A DNA stretch of 64,000 bases from CAIXQW01 sp046049675 (GTDB lineage: Bacteria > Bacteroidota > Bacteroidia > Chitinophagales > Chitinophagaceae), in the NCBI GenBank assembly GCA_046049675.1, contig JBJORA010000043.1, positions 1 through 64,000 of the forward strand, read 5' to 3'. A model generated the notes under the pieces. That model had not been told where the DNA came from, ran no database searches, and was given only the letters and a program-made list of their open reading frames with translations. A program made the position numbers and the translations under genes. This document shows positions 1 through 9,683 of this stretch, piece after piece (positions within the stretch are counted from its first letter, which is position 1; every line of letters starts with the position of its first letter).

Positions 1-3000
1 AACCGAAATATTAGTAAGGCTAGTGCATCCATTTGCATCTGTGGCAACAATGGTGTAGAAGCCCGCACCCACATTTGTAAAGTTGCCTGTAGTGTTTGTA
101 GCGCCTGTTGGTAGTAGGGTAAAGGTCTTGGCACCCACACCGCCGTTTGCTGTGCATGTGATTGTGCCAGAATTGTCGTTGTAGCAAATTGCATCTGTTT
201 TATATGCATTTAGAAATTGTACTACGCTTGGCTGTTGTACCGCTGTTATAGAAGTGGTCGCACAGTTTTGTGCATCTACACATAGCACAGTATAAATTCC
301 TGCAGCCATATTATTGAATACACCAGTACTACTTGTATCACTTCCTATGTAGAACATGTATGGTAAAGAGCCTCCCACAGCAGAAGCACTTATGGTACCT
401 GTAGCTGTGGCATTGCACAAGGCAGGTATACTCGTTACATTTGTAATTGTTTGAATCACTGGCTGCGTAATTGCAGTAGCGACGCTTAAAGTACATCCAT
501 TTGCATCAGTTACCTGCAAAGTATAATTGCTAGCGACAAGCGACCCAAAAGTTCCTCCAAATTGACTGAGATTGTTTGGTTGTAAAGTATATAGCAGATT
601 ACCCGTGCCGCCCGAAGCGCCAATAACAATACTACCATTTGGATTGCCATTACAAGCAATATGATTGGCAATTGTACTGTCAATTGACAATGCAGTTGGT
701 TCAGTAATTGTTACTACGCTCGTATTGCTACATCCAGCGCTATCCGTTACAACTATTGTATAAGTAGTCGGTGCAAGATTGTTAAAGATACCTGTTGTGT
801 TACTAATATTGCCTGGTTGTCGCACGTAGGTTTTATTACCAGTGCCGCCACTACTGCTTACAACAATTCTACCATTATTGAAGCTTTCGCATTGAATATG
901 ATTTACAGTATCTACATTAATGGTAACCGCTGCAAAATTGTTGATAGTGAATGCCACAGTGGTAGTGCAGAATTTAGCATCCTGCGCTGTCATTGTATAC
1001 GTGCCGCTTGTTAACGAAGTAAACTGTTGATTAGCTTGCCAATTACCGCCATTGTTTGTGCTATAATTGATCAAACCTGTACCGCCAGTTGCAATTGCCC
1101 AAGCTGTAGCATCAGAACCTGGTGTGCAAGTTTCTAATGTAGTAACAATATTACCCATGACTGGTGGGGTAGGATTATTGATAGTAACACTTGCGGTGGC
1201 TGTGCAACCATTGGCATCTTGCACCATCACGTTGTATAGGTTGGCTACAAGTCCGTTGAAAACATTTGTACTTTGATACCCGCCATTATTAATTTGGTAT
1301 TGAATAGCACCTACACCGCCAGTCGCATTTACGGTTAAGATACCATCACTGCCAGGAGTGCATGTAGGAATAATATGGTTTGTGCCAGTCACAACTACAG
1401 GCGACGGATTGGCTAAAGTAATAACAGATGTGTCTTTACAATTATTGCTGTCATTAGCGATCACAGTATATGAACCACTTGATACACTTGTAAACTGAGC
1501 TTGCACTTGTGCAGCACCATTGTTAAGCGAATATGTAATCGGTGTGCTATTGCCACTTTGTAAATTTACATTTAAGGTTGTTACACCATTATTGCAAAGA
1601 ATTGGATTGGCTTGCAATGCAATAACCGGACTTGGCGCATTTTGTAAGCTGGCGGTTGCTGTAGCTGTACAGTTGTTATTGTCCGTTACGGTTACAGTGT
1701 ACGTACCACCAACTAAGCCACCAAATTGGCCACTAAGGTTATTGCTACTTCCAAGATTAAAGTTTGTTAGAAGTCCTGGCGTGGTAGCAGCAATATTTAC
1801 TTGTCCGTTTACAAGATTACATGTATTGTTTACGGTTAGTACGCTAGTGATGGTTGGTCCAGCTACAGCGCCAACATTGGCTGTGGTTTGCGATGTACAG
1901 CCATTTGCATCTGTAACAACAATACTATAAATCGCAGAAGCTAAACTATTAAAACTACCACCATTGCTGCCGTAGCTTGTGCCATCTAAAGCATAAGTAA
2001 ATGGCGATGTGCCAGCTGTTGTAGTAACATTAATTGTGCCATTTGTTTTTGAACAATAGTCTGGGCTTGTGCTTGCTACAGAAAGACTAACTGAAGGCGA
2101 AGGTGTAACTATATGAGTACCGCTTGTACTGCAGCCTTTACTATCTGTTGCTACTATTGTATAAGTACCAGAGGTAAGTCCTGAGAAATTGCCACTAGAT
2201 TGTGCAGTGCCACCATTAAGTTGGAATTGTATAGCGCCAGTACCACCAATGGCTGTTGCACTTAGTACACCATCAAAGTTGGGGTTACAAGTTGGGCTGA
2301 TGTGCGTAAGTGAAGCAATCTCTAGCAATGGCGGATTACTTATGAGTAAAGTGCTACTATTTGTACAACCATTGCTATCAGTTGCAACTACTGTATAGCT
2401 GCCACTCGCTAGGCTCAGAAAACTTGTGCTTAATTGCGATGTGCCATTATTCAACGTGTAACTAATTGGTGTACTATTGCCACTTACGAGATTTACGTTA
2501 ATTGTTGTTGTTCCATTATGGCAAGCAATTGGTGTAGCCGTTAAATTAATAACAGGACTAGGTGCATTCGGCAAATTAGTTATAGCCGAAGTTGAACAAT
2601 TATTAGCATCCTGTACTGTAATTGTATAAAGCCCTCCTGCTAAGCTATTGAAGATGCCGGTGCTATTATTTTGGCTTCCAATCGAATAGTTGGTAATAGA
2701 CGCAGGCGAAGTTGCAGAAAGTGTAAGACTGCCGTTATTTAAGTTGCAGCTATTAGGCACTATCGCGATATTGCTAAATGTAGGTCCTTGAACCGCGGCA
2801 ATTGCAACAGTAGTAGTAGCACTACAACCTTTACTATCTGTAACAGCTAGTGTATATGTCGCAGTAGATAGGCCACTAAAATTTCCGCCATTATTACCAA
2901 GATTTGTACCATTTAATGAGTACGTGTATCCTGGTGTGCCAGCAGAAGCAATGACGCTCGCAGTACCATTGCTCTTTAAACAGTAGTTAGGCGTAGCATT

Positions 3001-6000
3001 ATTAAAACTTATGTTTACAGGTGGCGATTGCTGTATCGTGAAGATTGTTGAGGCAGTGCAACCATTAGCATCCGCAACTGTGGCAGTATATGAGCCAAGG
3101 CCTAAACTATTAAATGCATTGGCGCTTTGCAAAGGGCCACTGTTTAAACTATACTGAAGTAAGCCGCTGCCGCCACTAGCTGCAATACTAAATGTTGCAT
3201 CGTTGCCAGGATTACAACTTGCAACAGTTTGCGCGATACTATTAATGACTAAACCACTTGGATTGGCGAGTGAAATAGTGGCAGTGGCGGTGCAATTATT
3301 GCTATCCTTAACAGTGACAGTGTAGTTGCCGCTACCTACGCTAAAGGTATTGCCAAATTGATAGGCACTATTATTTACGCTATACTGAAATGGTGTACTA
3401 TTGCCAGAATTAATATTTACAGTTAGTGTAGTATTGCCGCTGGCACATGCAATAGGTGGTGCGCTTAAGCTAATTGATGGACTTGGCGCTACTGCTAATG
3501 TTACTACACTTGTATTGGTGCAGCCCGCATTGTCTTTTACGGTAACTGTATATATCGTACTTCCTAAACTGGTAAATGTGTTACTCACTAAAAAACCTCC
3601 ACCATTGCTATACGTATAGCCCGGTGTTCCTCCGCTTGCCGAAATGATGATACTACCATTGCTATTACCACATGTAAGCGGTGTTTTGGTAATGCCGTTA
3701 ACTAAGGGATTAGGCGTACCAACTATCTGCACTGTTGACATTGCTGCGCAACCTTTTGCATCTGTGGCCGCAACGTTATAAATGCCAGCTTGTAGTCCTG
3801 TAAACACGCCGCTACCGTTAAGTTGAAGTGGTGCGCTTAATGCGTAAGTCATAGCGCCAAAACCGCCAGTAGAATAAAGTGTTGCTGTGCCAACTGCACC
3901 ACCACAGTTAGCTGGTGTGGTTTTAATACTATCAATACTTGGACTAGAAGGTACATTTAGCGTTGCCACACTAGTCGCAGTACAATTATTAGCATCTTTT
4001 ACAAAAATTGTGTACGTGCCTGCAATAAGATTATTAAAGTTTCCATTTACGCCGTATACGCCACCGCTATTACTGTAGAGTAGTAAGCCTGTGCCGCCAG
4101 TTGCTACAGCATTAATACTACCATTATTGTCTGGAACACACCATGGATTGCTTGTGGTAAAGGTTGTAAAAGTTAGCGGTGCTGGTAATGCAACATTGAT
4201 AACAAAAGTATTGGTGCAGTTATTGGAATCCTTTACACCAACCGTATAAGTTCCATTCGTAATGCCAGCAAAGGTGGTGCCAGTTTGATATGTACCGCCA
4301 TTGAGGTTGTACATAAATGGTGTACTTGCACCTGCTATTTGAGATACGACTAAGCTTGCAGCTCCGCCAGGGCAGGCAGTTGAATTTAGCGCTGCTGTAA
4401 TACTTGGTGGTACAATATCTACCACTGTAAGTATCGTACTGTTAGAACACAGAAATGCATCACTTGCAGTTACAGTGTATGTTCCGCCACTCAAACCAGT
4501 GAAAATGCCACTTGTATTGGTGATACTTCCTGGCATAAGGTTATATGTAACTACACCGCCATTAGGCGCAGTAGCGGGCGCATTGATGCTGCCATTATTC
4601 AAATTGCAGGTTTCGGGTGTTGTAGTAGGATTATTAAAAGTTGGCGCGTTAGGAGAAATAATATTTACGAGCGTTGTCAAAGTACAAATACTACCATCTG
4701 AAACACTCAAGGTATAGATGCCTACAGGTAAGCTAGTAAATAAGCCTGTAGTATTTGTAATGCCGCCTGGTGCTAAGGTGTATGTAAGGTTAGGAACATT
4801 ACTGCTAACATTGGTAAAAATGCCGCCTGTATTGGGGATTAGGCAATTAATTACGTTTGTAACATTAATACCATTAAGTCCAACAAAATTGCCAATGTAT
4901 ATCGGGATGGTTATTGAGTTAGTGACAATGAAAGGACTACCTACAGTGCAGGTTGAATCTTTAACATTGATAACAAGTAAACTCAAACCTGTATCAGCTA
5001 GGGTAGGTGTCCATGATACACAGCCTACCACGCTATCTGTACCAAGACCTGTATACGTCACGGTGCTACCTGGTAAAGCCACAATGTGATTGTCAGTTGG
5101 TATAAGCACTGCATTGGCATTCGCGCTTGAAATGCTATAGCAAAAAGTTATTGGTGTAGGATTAAAGCATCCTTGTGTTACAAAACCTGTAAGTGTGTCA
5201 AAAGTTGCGTTAGTGATTGTATTGGTTAACAAAGTCTGTACAGGTATTGCAGTGTTGCAATTGGCAATTACCATCTGTACATCGCGCATTACAGAACCGA
5301 TCAAAACACCATTTCGGTATTCTTTACAACGAATTGTTACCATTGGCACTTGCTGCGTAGGCGCAGTAAAACTAACAGTACCAGTTGCGGGGTCGCAAGA
5401 AAATGTATTATTGGTATTAAAGGGATTATTTGTAGCATTATACAAAATGCTGCTATACGGAATGTTTCCGACGCCATACGGGCAACCTAGTGTTGTAGGA
5501 AAACGAGGCTGAATACTCTCAAAGTAAAGTGAATCGCCATTTATCTCAACTGTACCATTGTTGTATGAGAATGGTTGATTTGTGCAAACATACGGCGTTG
5601 GTTTATTGGTAAAACTAGGAGAAGTATTGGTTTGGCCATTGGTATTGTTAAGCGTTGCCTCAATGTAAATTTCGTAGTTACTTGGATTAGTAAGATTTGT
5701 GATAGCAGAGTTACGACAACACTCGTAAAAGCTGAATTTCCATTCGCTGCATCGTGACGGCAGCGTATAAGTACCGCTGTACCACCACTCTCTAAAGCCA
5801 GTTACACTACCGCCATTACAACTCGTTGGATTGCCGGGGCAACCTGTGCTCACAGATGTGCCATTGCTGCCACCTCCAGGTATAGTCGTCATCTTTGTAA
5901 GGGTTATCGATGTAGAAAACCCAGTACAAGTATTGTTAATACACATTGATATCGATGACGGCTCGCTAATGCCAGAGCAATCGCGATAAAACTTAGCGTA

Positions 6001-6126
6001 AAATCGATATGTGCTATCACTTAACCATACATAGGTTAATTCTGCGCCAGCTGCATGCGATGCTTGCGCGCGCTCGGGTAACGCTGCCATCACCATCATC
6101 AAGAAGGCAAATAGAAATTTTCTCAT
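1..6126 (-). CDS. Giant SprB-repeat surface adhesin, 3' end outside window
   Basis: The frame is open from an ATG at 6126 to the window edge (2,042 codons, no stop), so the C-terminus is missing. A signal peptide (MRKFLFAFLMMVMAALPERAQA) is followed by a module beginning SHAAGAELTYVWLSDSTYRF with a YRDCSG motif, the N-terminal signature of many Bacteroidota proteins that end in a gliding-motility-associated C-terminal domain. After about residue 470 come about 20 consecutive Ig-like SprB-type repeats of roughly 77 residues. Each has the pattern G-x-F-x-x-L-x-x-G-x-Y-x-V-x-V-x-D-x-x-x-C, often DANGC or DSNNC at its end. In Flavobacterium, SprB is the mobile adhesin carried by the gliding machinery and exported by T9SS; a comparable cell-surface role is inferred here. 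The cysteine pair per repeat suggests disulphide-stabilised stalk domains. The sorting domain itself is not visible. Confidence 0.9.
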   Translation of the reverse strand, partial: MRKFLFAFLMMVMAALPERAQASHAAGAELTYVWLSDSTYRFYAKFYRDCSGISEPSSISMCINNTCTGFSTSITLTKMTTIPGGGSNGTSVSTGCPGNPTSCNGGSVTGFREWWYSGTYTLPSRCSEWKFSFYECCRNSAITNLTNPSNYEIYIEATLNNTNGQTNTSPSFTNKPTPYVCTNQPFSYNNGTVEINGDSLYFESIQPRFPTTLGCPYGVGNIPYSSILYNATNNPFNTNNTFSCDPATGTVSFTAPTQQVPMVTIRCKEYRNGVLIGSVMRDVQMVIANCNTAIPVQTLLTNTITNATFDTLTGFVTQGCFNPTPITFCYSISSANANAVLIPTDNHIVALPGSTVTYTGLGTDSVVGCVSWTPTLADTGLSLLVINVKDSTCTVGSPFIVTNSITIPIYIGNFVGLNGINVTNVINCLIPNTGGIFTNVSSNVPNLTYTLAPGGITNTTGLFTSLPVGIYTLSVSDGSICTLTTLVNIISPNAPTFNNPTTTPETCNLNNGSINAPATAPNGGVVTYNLMPGSITNTSGIFTGLSGGTYTVTASDAFLCSNSTILTVVDIVPPSITAALNSTACPGGAASLVVSQIAGASTPFMYNLNGGTYQTGTTFAGITNGTYTVGVKDSNNCTNTFVINVALPAPLTFTTFTTSNPWCVPDNNGSINAVATGGTGLLLYSNSGGVYGVNGNFNNLIAGTYTIFVKDANNCTATSVATLNVPSSPSIDSIKTTPANCGGAVGTATLYSTGGFGAMTYALSAPLQLNGSGVFTGLQAGIYNVAATDAKGCAAMSTVQIVGTPNPLVNGITKTPLTCGNSNGSIIISASGGTPGYTYSNGGGFLVSNTFTSLGSTIYTVTVKDNAGCTNTSVVTLAVAPSPSISLSAPPIACASGNTTLTVNINSGNSTPFQYSVNNSAYQFGNTFSVGSGNYTVTVKDSNNCTATATISLANPSGLVINSIAQTVASCNPGNDATFSIAASGGSGLLQYSLNSGPLQSANAFNSLGLGSYTATVADANGCTASTIFTIQQSPPVNISFNNATPNYCLKSNGTASVIASAGTPGYTYSLNGTNLGNNGGNFSGLSTATYTLAVTDSKGCSATTTVAIAAVQGPTFSNIAIVPNSCNLNNGSLTLSATSPASITNYSIGSQNNSTGIFNSLAGGLYTITVQDANNCSTSAITNLPNAPSPVINLTATPIACHNGTTTINVNLVSGNSTPISYTLNNGTSQLSTSFLSLASGSYTVVATDSNGCTNSSTLLISNPPLLEIASLTHISPTCNPNFDGVLSATAIGGTGAIQFQLNGGTAQSSGNFSGLTSGTYTIVATDSKGCSTSGTHIVTPSPSVSLSVASTSPDYCSKTNGTINVTTTAGTSPFTYALDGTSYGSNGGSFNSLASAIYSIVVTDANGCTSQTTANVGAVAGPTITSVLTVNNTCNLVNGQVNIAATTPGLLTNFNLGSSNNLSGQFGGLVGGTYTVTVTDNNNCTATATASLQNAPSPVIALQANPILCNNGVTTLNVNLQSGNSTPITYSLNNGAAQVQAQFTSVSSGSYTVIANDSNNCKDTSVITLANPSPVVVTGTNHIIPTCTPGSDGILTVNATGGVGAIQYQINNGGYQSTNVFNGLVANLYNVMVQDANGCTATASVTINNPTPPVMGNIVTTLETCTPGSDATAWAIATGGTGLINYSTNNGGNWQANQQFTSLTSGTYTMTAQDAKFCTTTVAFTINNFAAVTINVDTVNHIQCESFNNGRIVVSSSGGTGNKTYVRQPGNISNTTGIFNNLAPTTYTIVVTDSAGCSNTSVVTITEPTALSIDSTIANHIACNGNPNGSIVIGASGGTGNLLYTLQPNNLSQFGGTFGSLVASNYTLQVTDANGCTLSVATAITQPVIQTITNVTSIPALCNATATGTISASAVGGSLPYMFYIGSDTSSTGVFNNMAAGIYTVLCVDAQNCATTSITAVQQPSVVQFLNAYKTDAICYNDNSGTITCTANGGVGAKTFTLLPTGATNTTGNFTNVGAGFYTIVATDANGCTSLTNISV

Positions 6127-6465
6127 ACTATAATGCATGCTTTTACCTATTGTACAGGCAAATGCAAGGCGTAATTTAAGAAAATTTTCACTTTATTTGG
6201 CTGAGATACTTCGCTGAGCAAATCTTCGCTTGCTTAGTGCAAACAAGCTTAGCGCTTGGAATTTTCTGAATTTTAATAAATATTATTATGTTTAATATGT
6301 AATAAACTATCTACTAGCACTAAGATGTGTATAGCGCCCAATGCGCGTCTTTATTGAACATTAGGTGCATTGCACATAATGCCAACAGAATCCACATACC
6401 TATGTGTATAAATTGCTTAAAACCTTAACCTGCTACAAGCCCTTGCAGCATACTTTTGCGCCCGC
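6127..6465. other. Intergenic region between divergent genes
   Basis: 339 bp, AT-rich, separating the divergent adhesin and DUF1835 genes. It contains the -7 element of the rightward gene at 6451-6458. I found no convincing -33/-7 pair for the leftward adhesin gene and no conserved RNA element or ORF with protein-like composition. Confidence 0.5.
6451..6458 (+). promoter_or_regulatory. -7 promoter element (TACTTTTG)
   Basis: Matches the Bacteroidota -7 consensus TAnnTTTG and ends 7 nt before the ATG at 6466, so the transcript would start at or within a few bases of the start codon. No TTTG lies at the expected 19-nt upstream spacing. Confidence 0.5.
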
Positions 6466-7260
6466 ATGACACTAACACACATCGTTGTAGGCAATGAGGC
6501 TGCCAAAAATCTAGAAGCAGCAAAAGAACAATTTGTTGAAGAGTTTTCAGGAGAGGTTCTTGTTTTAAAGGATACTTTGGGCATCGGCACCTTGGTAGCG
6601 CACGATAAAAGTAGTGACGAGGTTCGCTCTCAATTTTGGCAAAATATCCTTGGCGACGAAACTATTGCTGTTGACGATACAGCAAGAATAGAGAGCTTGG
6701 TTACGAATGCAAGCGAAGACGACCAAGTGTGGTTTTGGATGGCGCCATGCGTAAGCGATGTAGCAGCTTACTATTGGTTGTTGCCTTTATTTGCTTCTAA
6801 ACCAGGCTTATTACATCTGGTTAATATCGCTGGCCTACCGTTCTTTAATGAGAAAGGTATTTTGTTTACGCCGCGTAATTTTAGCGAGGTCTTGCCAAAA
6901 GAAATTATAAAGTGCAAGCGATTAGCATTGCAACTTAGTGCAGCAGATTTTGAGGTAGATGGCGAAGAGTGGGCGAGACTGCAAGGCGAAAATGCACAAG
7001 TACGTACATTAGCCGGCAACAAAAGATTAGAAAGCAAAAATGATAATTTCTATGATCAAGTATTAGTAAATCAACTGCAATTTAGCACTGAATTTGTAAA
7101 GGCTAGTAAAGTTATTACACAAGCTATGCCTAAGCTACCAGATACTGTAAGCGATGCCTTTATGATATACCGCCTAAAGACTCTTGTCTCCGACGGCAAG
7201 TTGCAATTGCAGGGTGATATCAATAAAGCTACAAAAGATTGGGAAGTTAAAACAGCCTAG
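6466..7260 (+). CDS. DUF1835/DUF3658-type protein
   Basis: 264 residues, cytoplasmic, no signal peptide. The N-terminal half resembles DUF1835 (opening THIVVGNEAAKNLEAA, then a VLKDTLGIGTL stretch and the motif WFWMAPCVSDVAAYYWLL), and the C-terminal half resembles DUF3658 (a helical region ending in a predicted winged-helix-like segment around YRLKTLVSDGKLQLQGD). The molecular function of this family is not established. It stands alone between the divergent adhesin gene and the convergent isocitrate dehydrogenase gene; a bidirectional terminator lies between the two. The start is chosen because a -7 element sits 7 nt upstream and the family motif begins immediately. Confidence 0.75.
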   Translation: MTLTHIVVGNEAAKNLEAAKEQFVEEFSGEVLVLKDTLGIGTLVAHDKSSDEVRSQFWQNILGDETIAVDDTARIESLVTNASEDDQVWFWMAPCVSDVAAYYWLLPLFASKPGLLHLVNIAGLPFFNEKGILFTPRNFSEVLPKEIIKCKRLALQLSAADFEVDGEEWARLQGENAQVRTLAGNKRLESKNDNFYDQVLVNQLQFSTEFVKASKVITQAMPKLPDTVSDAFMIYRLKTLVSDGKLQLQGDINKATKDWEVKTA

Positions 7261-7313
7261 TTAGCTATACCTCGATTGCGACTTCGAGCAGGCACTCATT
7301 TATTTTATTTGTA

Positions 7314-7346
7314 TAAAAAAAGCCAGAGTAATTAACTCTGGCTTTT
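7314..7346. terminator. Bidirectional intrinsic terminator
   Basis: Perfect 8-bp stem (AGCCAGAG at 7321-7328 with CTCTGGCT at 7336-7343) around a 7-nt loop. An A-run precedes it and a T-run follows it, so it can terminate both the DUF1835 gene and the convergent isocitrate dehydrogenase gene. Confidence 0.85.
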
Positions 7347-7364
7347 GTATGCTGCATTAATTTT

Positions 7365-8594
7365 TTATGCTAAACGCTTTTGCAATTCTTCGTCTAAAGC
7401 ATCTAAAAATTCTTGTGTATACAAATAGTGTTCACCATGATTAACTTTATTGCCGTGAATACATACTGCTAAGTCTTTGGTCATTTTGCCGCTTTGTACA
7501 ACATCTACGCAAACTTTTTCAAGCGTATCGCAGAAACGCATTAGCTCGTCATTGCCGTCTAATTTCCCTCTAAATGAAAGGCCTTGTGTCCAAGCAAAAA
7601 TTGAAGCAATAGGATTAGTGCTCGTCGGTTTTCCAGCTTGATGGTCGCGGAAGTGCCTAGTAACAGTGCCATGCGCAGCTTCTGCTTCCATTACTTTGCC
7701 ATCCGGCGTTACAAGTGTACTTGTCATCAAACCCAGTGAACCAAAGCCTTGTGCAACAGTATCGCTTTGCACATCGCCGTCATAGTTTTTACAAGCCCAA
7801 ACAAAATTGCCATTCCATTTTAATGCACTTGCAACCATGTCGTCGATTAAGCGATGTTCGTAGGTAATGCCAGCAGCATCGAATTGTGCTTTGAATTCAT
7901 TTTGATATACTTCTTCAAAAATATCTTTGAAACGGCCATCGTATTTTTTTAGAATGGTATTTTTTGTGCTTAGATATAAAGGCCACTTTTTACTTAAAGC
8001 CATATTAAAGCAGCTACGTGCAAAACCATAAATGCTTTCGTCGGTATTGTACATCGTAAGTGCTACGCCATCGCTTTTGAAATTAAATACTTCAAAAGTT
8101 TGCGCTTCGCCACCATCTTCAGGTGTAAAGGTCATTGTCAATTTGCCTTTGCCTTTAATAAGTGTATCTGTTGCTCTGTACTGATCGCCAAAAGCATGAC
8201 GGCCAATACAAATAGGTGCTGTCCAATTTGGCACTAAACGAGGTACATTGCTACAAACAATTGGTTCACGAAAAACTGTACCATCTAAAATATTGCGGAT
8301 AGTACCATTAGGGCTCTTCCACATTTGCTTTAGATTAAATTCCTTTACGCGCGCTTCGTCTGGTGTAATTGTTGCGCATTTAATACCAACGCCATATTGC
8401 TTGATGGCATTAGCAGCATCTACAGTAATTTGATCGTCAGTGGCGTCACGACTTTCCATGCCAAGGTCATAGTACTTAATATCTACATCTAAGTACGGAA
8501 GGATAAGTTTGTCTTTAATAAACTTCCAAATTATTCTGGTCATTTCATCGCCGTCCAATTCAACAACTGGGTTGGCTACTTTAATCTTTTGCAT
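7365..8594 (-). CDS. icd: NADP-dependent isocitrate dehydrogenase, eukaryotic-like dimeric type
   Basis: 409 residues. Oxidative decarboxylation of isocitrate to 2-oxoglutarate with reduction of NADP+, in the TCA cycle. The isocitrate-binding motif SPNGTIRN is at residues 94-101. The motif IGRHAFGDQYRATD places an arginine at residue 132, the position equivalent to Arg132 of human IDH1. The metal-binding segment YDGDVQSD and the coenzyme region HGTVTRH are present. Length and motifs fit the homodimeric IDP subfamily rather than the E. coli Icd subfamily. It is monocistronic, flanked by terminators on both sides. Confidence 0.96.
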   Translation of the reverse strand: MQKIKVANPVVELDGDEMTRIIWKFIKDKLILPYLDVDIKYYDLGMESRDATDDQITVDAANAIKQYGVGIKCATITPDEARVKEFNLKQMWKSPNGTIRNILDGTVFREPIVCSNVPRLVPNWTAPICIGRHAFGDQYRATDTLIKGKGKLTMTFTPEDGGEAQTFEVFNFKSDGVALTMYNTDESIYGFARSCFNMALSKKWPLYLSTKNTILKKYDGRFKDIFEEVYQNEFKAQFDAAGITYEHRLIDDMVASALKWNGNFVWACKNYDGDVQSDTVAQGFGSLGLMTSTLVTPDGKVMEAEAAHGTVTRHFRDHQAGKPTSTNPIASIFAWTQGLSFRGKLDGNDELMRFCDTLEKVCVDVVQSGKMTKDLAVCIHGNKVNHGEHYLYTQEFLDALDEELQKRLA

Positions 8595-8654
8595 ATTGCT
8601 TGTGCTGTATTTTGTTTATTGTAGTTTGTAAATATAGGTAAAAGGTAGTAGGCA

Positions 8655-8692
8655 TAAAAAAAGCACTCCATTTTTTTAGAGTGCTTTCGTTT
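8655..8692 (-). terminator. Intrinsic terminator after DUF2795 gene
   Basis: 8-bp stem AAGCACTC (8661-8668) with GAGTGCTT (8679-8686). Read leftward, it is followed by a run of T residues. It lies just downstream of the stop of the small minus-strand gene. Confidence 0.8.
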
Positions 8693-8711
8693 TTACTTTT
8701 AAGCGAGTATC

Positions 8712-8933
8712 TTAATACTCATCTTCATTAAAGAAGAAGTCGTCTTGTGTCGGATAGTCAGGCCAAATGTCCTCAATACCTTCGTATGGCTCTCCTTCAT
8801 CTTCTAGTTCTTGCAAATTCTCAACAACTTCTACTGGAGCACCGCTACGAATAGCATAGTCGATTAATTCTTCTTTGGTAGCTGGCCAAGGCGCTTCATC
8901 TAGGTAGTTAGCTAATTCTAAGGTCCAAAACAT
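8712..8933 (-). CDS. Small acidic DUF2795 protein
   Basis: 73 residues, strongly acidic. The core WTLELANYLDEAPWPATKEE and the motif DYAIRSGAPVEVVENLQELE match the DUF2795 family, which is conserved as a short stand-alone protein across Bacteroidota. The very acidic tail (DDFFFNEDEY) is typical of this group. Function is unknown; a nucleic-acid or protein-binding helical role is often assumed but not shown. A full -33/-7 promoter lies upstream, leaving a leader of about 34 nt. Confidence 0.85.
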   Translation of the reverse strand: MFWTLELANYLDEAPWPATKEELIDYAIRSGAPVEVVENLQELEDEGEPYEGIEDIWPDYPTQDDFFFNEDEY

Positions 8934-8971
8934 ATCTTATTCCCGTACTTTTATTCGTTTTTAATTTTGCG

Positions 8972-9002
8972 CAAATGTATAATTATTTTTATTTTCACCA
9001 AA
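8972..9002 (-). promoter_or_regulatory. Bacteroidota-type promoter of DUF2795 gene
   Basis: On the minus strand TTTG (9002-8999), a 19-nt spacer and TACATTTG (8979-8972) form an exact match to the -33/-7 consensus TTTG-N19-TAnnTTTG. It overlaps the region just upstream of the divergent lolD gene. Confidence 0.8.
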
Positions 9003-9015
9003 TTGCGTTTTGCAC

Positions 9016-9669
9016 ATGCTTATAGCAACTAACATTACAAAGAAATATGGCACCTTAGAAGTACTCAAAGGTGTAAGTTGCTCACTTGAAAAAGGCGAAA
9101 TAGTCAGCATTATAGGCAGTAGCGGTGCTGGTAAGAGTACTTTACTACATATTATTGGCACTTTAGACCAAGCCGACAGCGGCGAGGTGATTATTAATGG
9201 CAATTCTATAAAAGGGCTTTCTAGCAAGAAATTGAGCACCTTGCGCAACCAAAATCTTGGCTTCATTTTCCAATTTCATCATTTATTGCCAGAATTTTCT
9301 GCTTTGGAAAATGTATGTATCCCTGCTTGGCTTGCTGGTACAAGTAAAAAAGATGCACAGCAACATGCAGAGACTTTGCTCAAAAAGGTTGGTTTGGCCG
9401 ATCGTATACACCACAAGCCAAGTGAATTGAGTGGTGGTGAACAACAACGCGTTGCGATTGCACGTGCCTTAATTAATAAACCTGCTTTGGTTCTAGCTGA
9501 CGAACCAACTGGCAACCTTGATTCTAAAAACAGCGAGGAAGTATTTGCACTCATAAAACGTTTGCGTGACGAATATGGTCATGCGTTTTTGATTGTAACC
9601 CACAATACAGAACTTGCTGCCAGCAGCGATAGGATTATTAAAATGGCCGACGGAAGAATAGTAGACTAG
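9016..9669 (+). CDS. lolD: ABC transporter ATP-binding protein, LolD type
   Basis: 217 residues from the ATG at 9016; an in-frame TTG six bases earlier is less likely. It carries Walker A GSSGAGKST (34-42), a Q-loop at GFIFQFHHLLPEFSALENV (the LolD/MacB-like form), the signature LSGGEQQR, Walker B LVLADEPTGNLD and an H-loop (THNTE). In Gram-negatives LolD powers LolCE, which releases lipoproteins from the inner membrane to LolA. The permease partner is not adjacent, as is common in Bacteroidota. FtsE/MacB-like paralogues are the alternative assignment, but the overall match favours LolD. Confidence 0.88.
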   Translation: MLIATNITKKYGTLEVLKGVSCSLEKGEIVSIIGSSGAGKSTLLHIIGTLDQADSGEVIINGNSIKGLSSKKLSTLRNQNLGFIFQFHHLLPEFSALENVCIPAWLAGTSKKDAQQHAETLLKKVGLADRIHHKPSELSGGEQQRVAIARALINKPALVLADEPTGNLDSKNSEEVFALIKRLRDEYGHAFLIVTHNTELAASSDRIIKMADGRIVD

Positions 9670-9683
9670 TCTATTACACTATC

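Noticed and set aside
817..5757. Several plus-strand ORFs opposite the giant adhesin
   Set aside because: They are short, repetitive, hydrophobic shadows of the SprB repeats on the minus strand and lack starts with promoter context.
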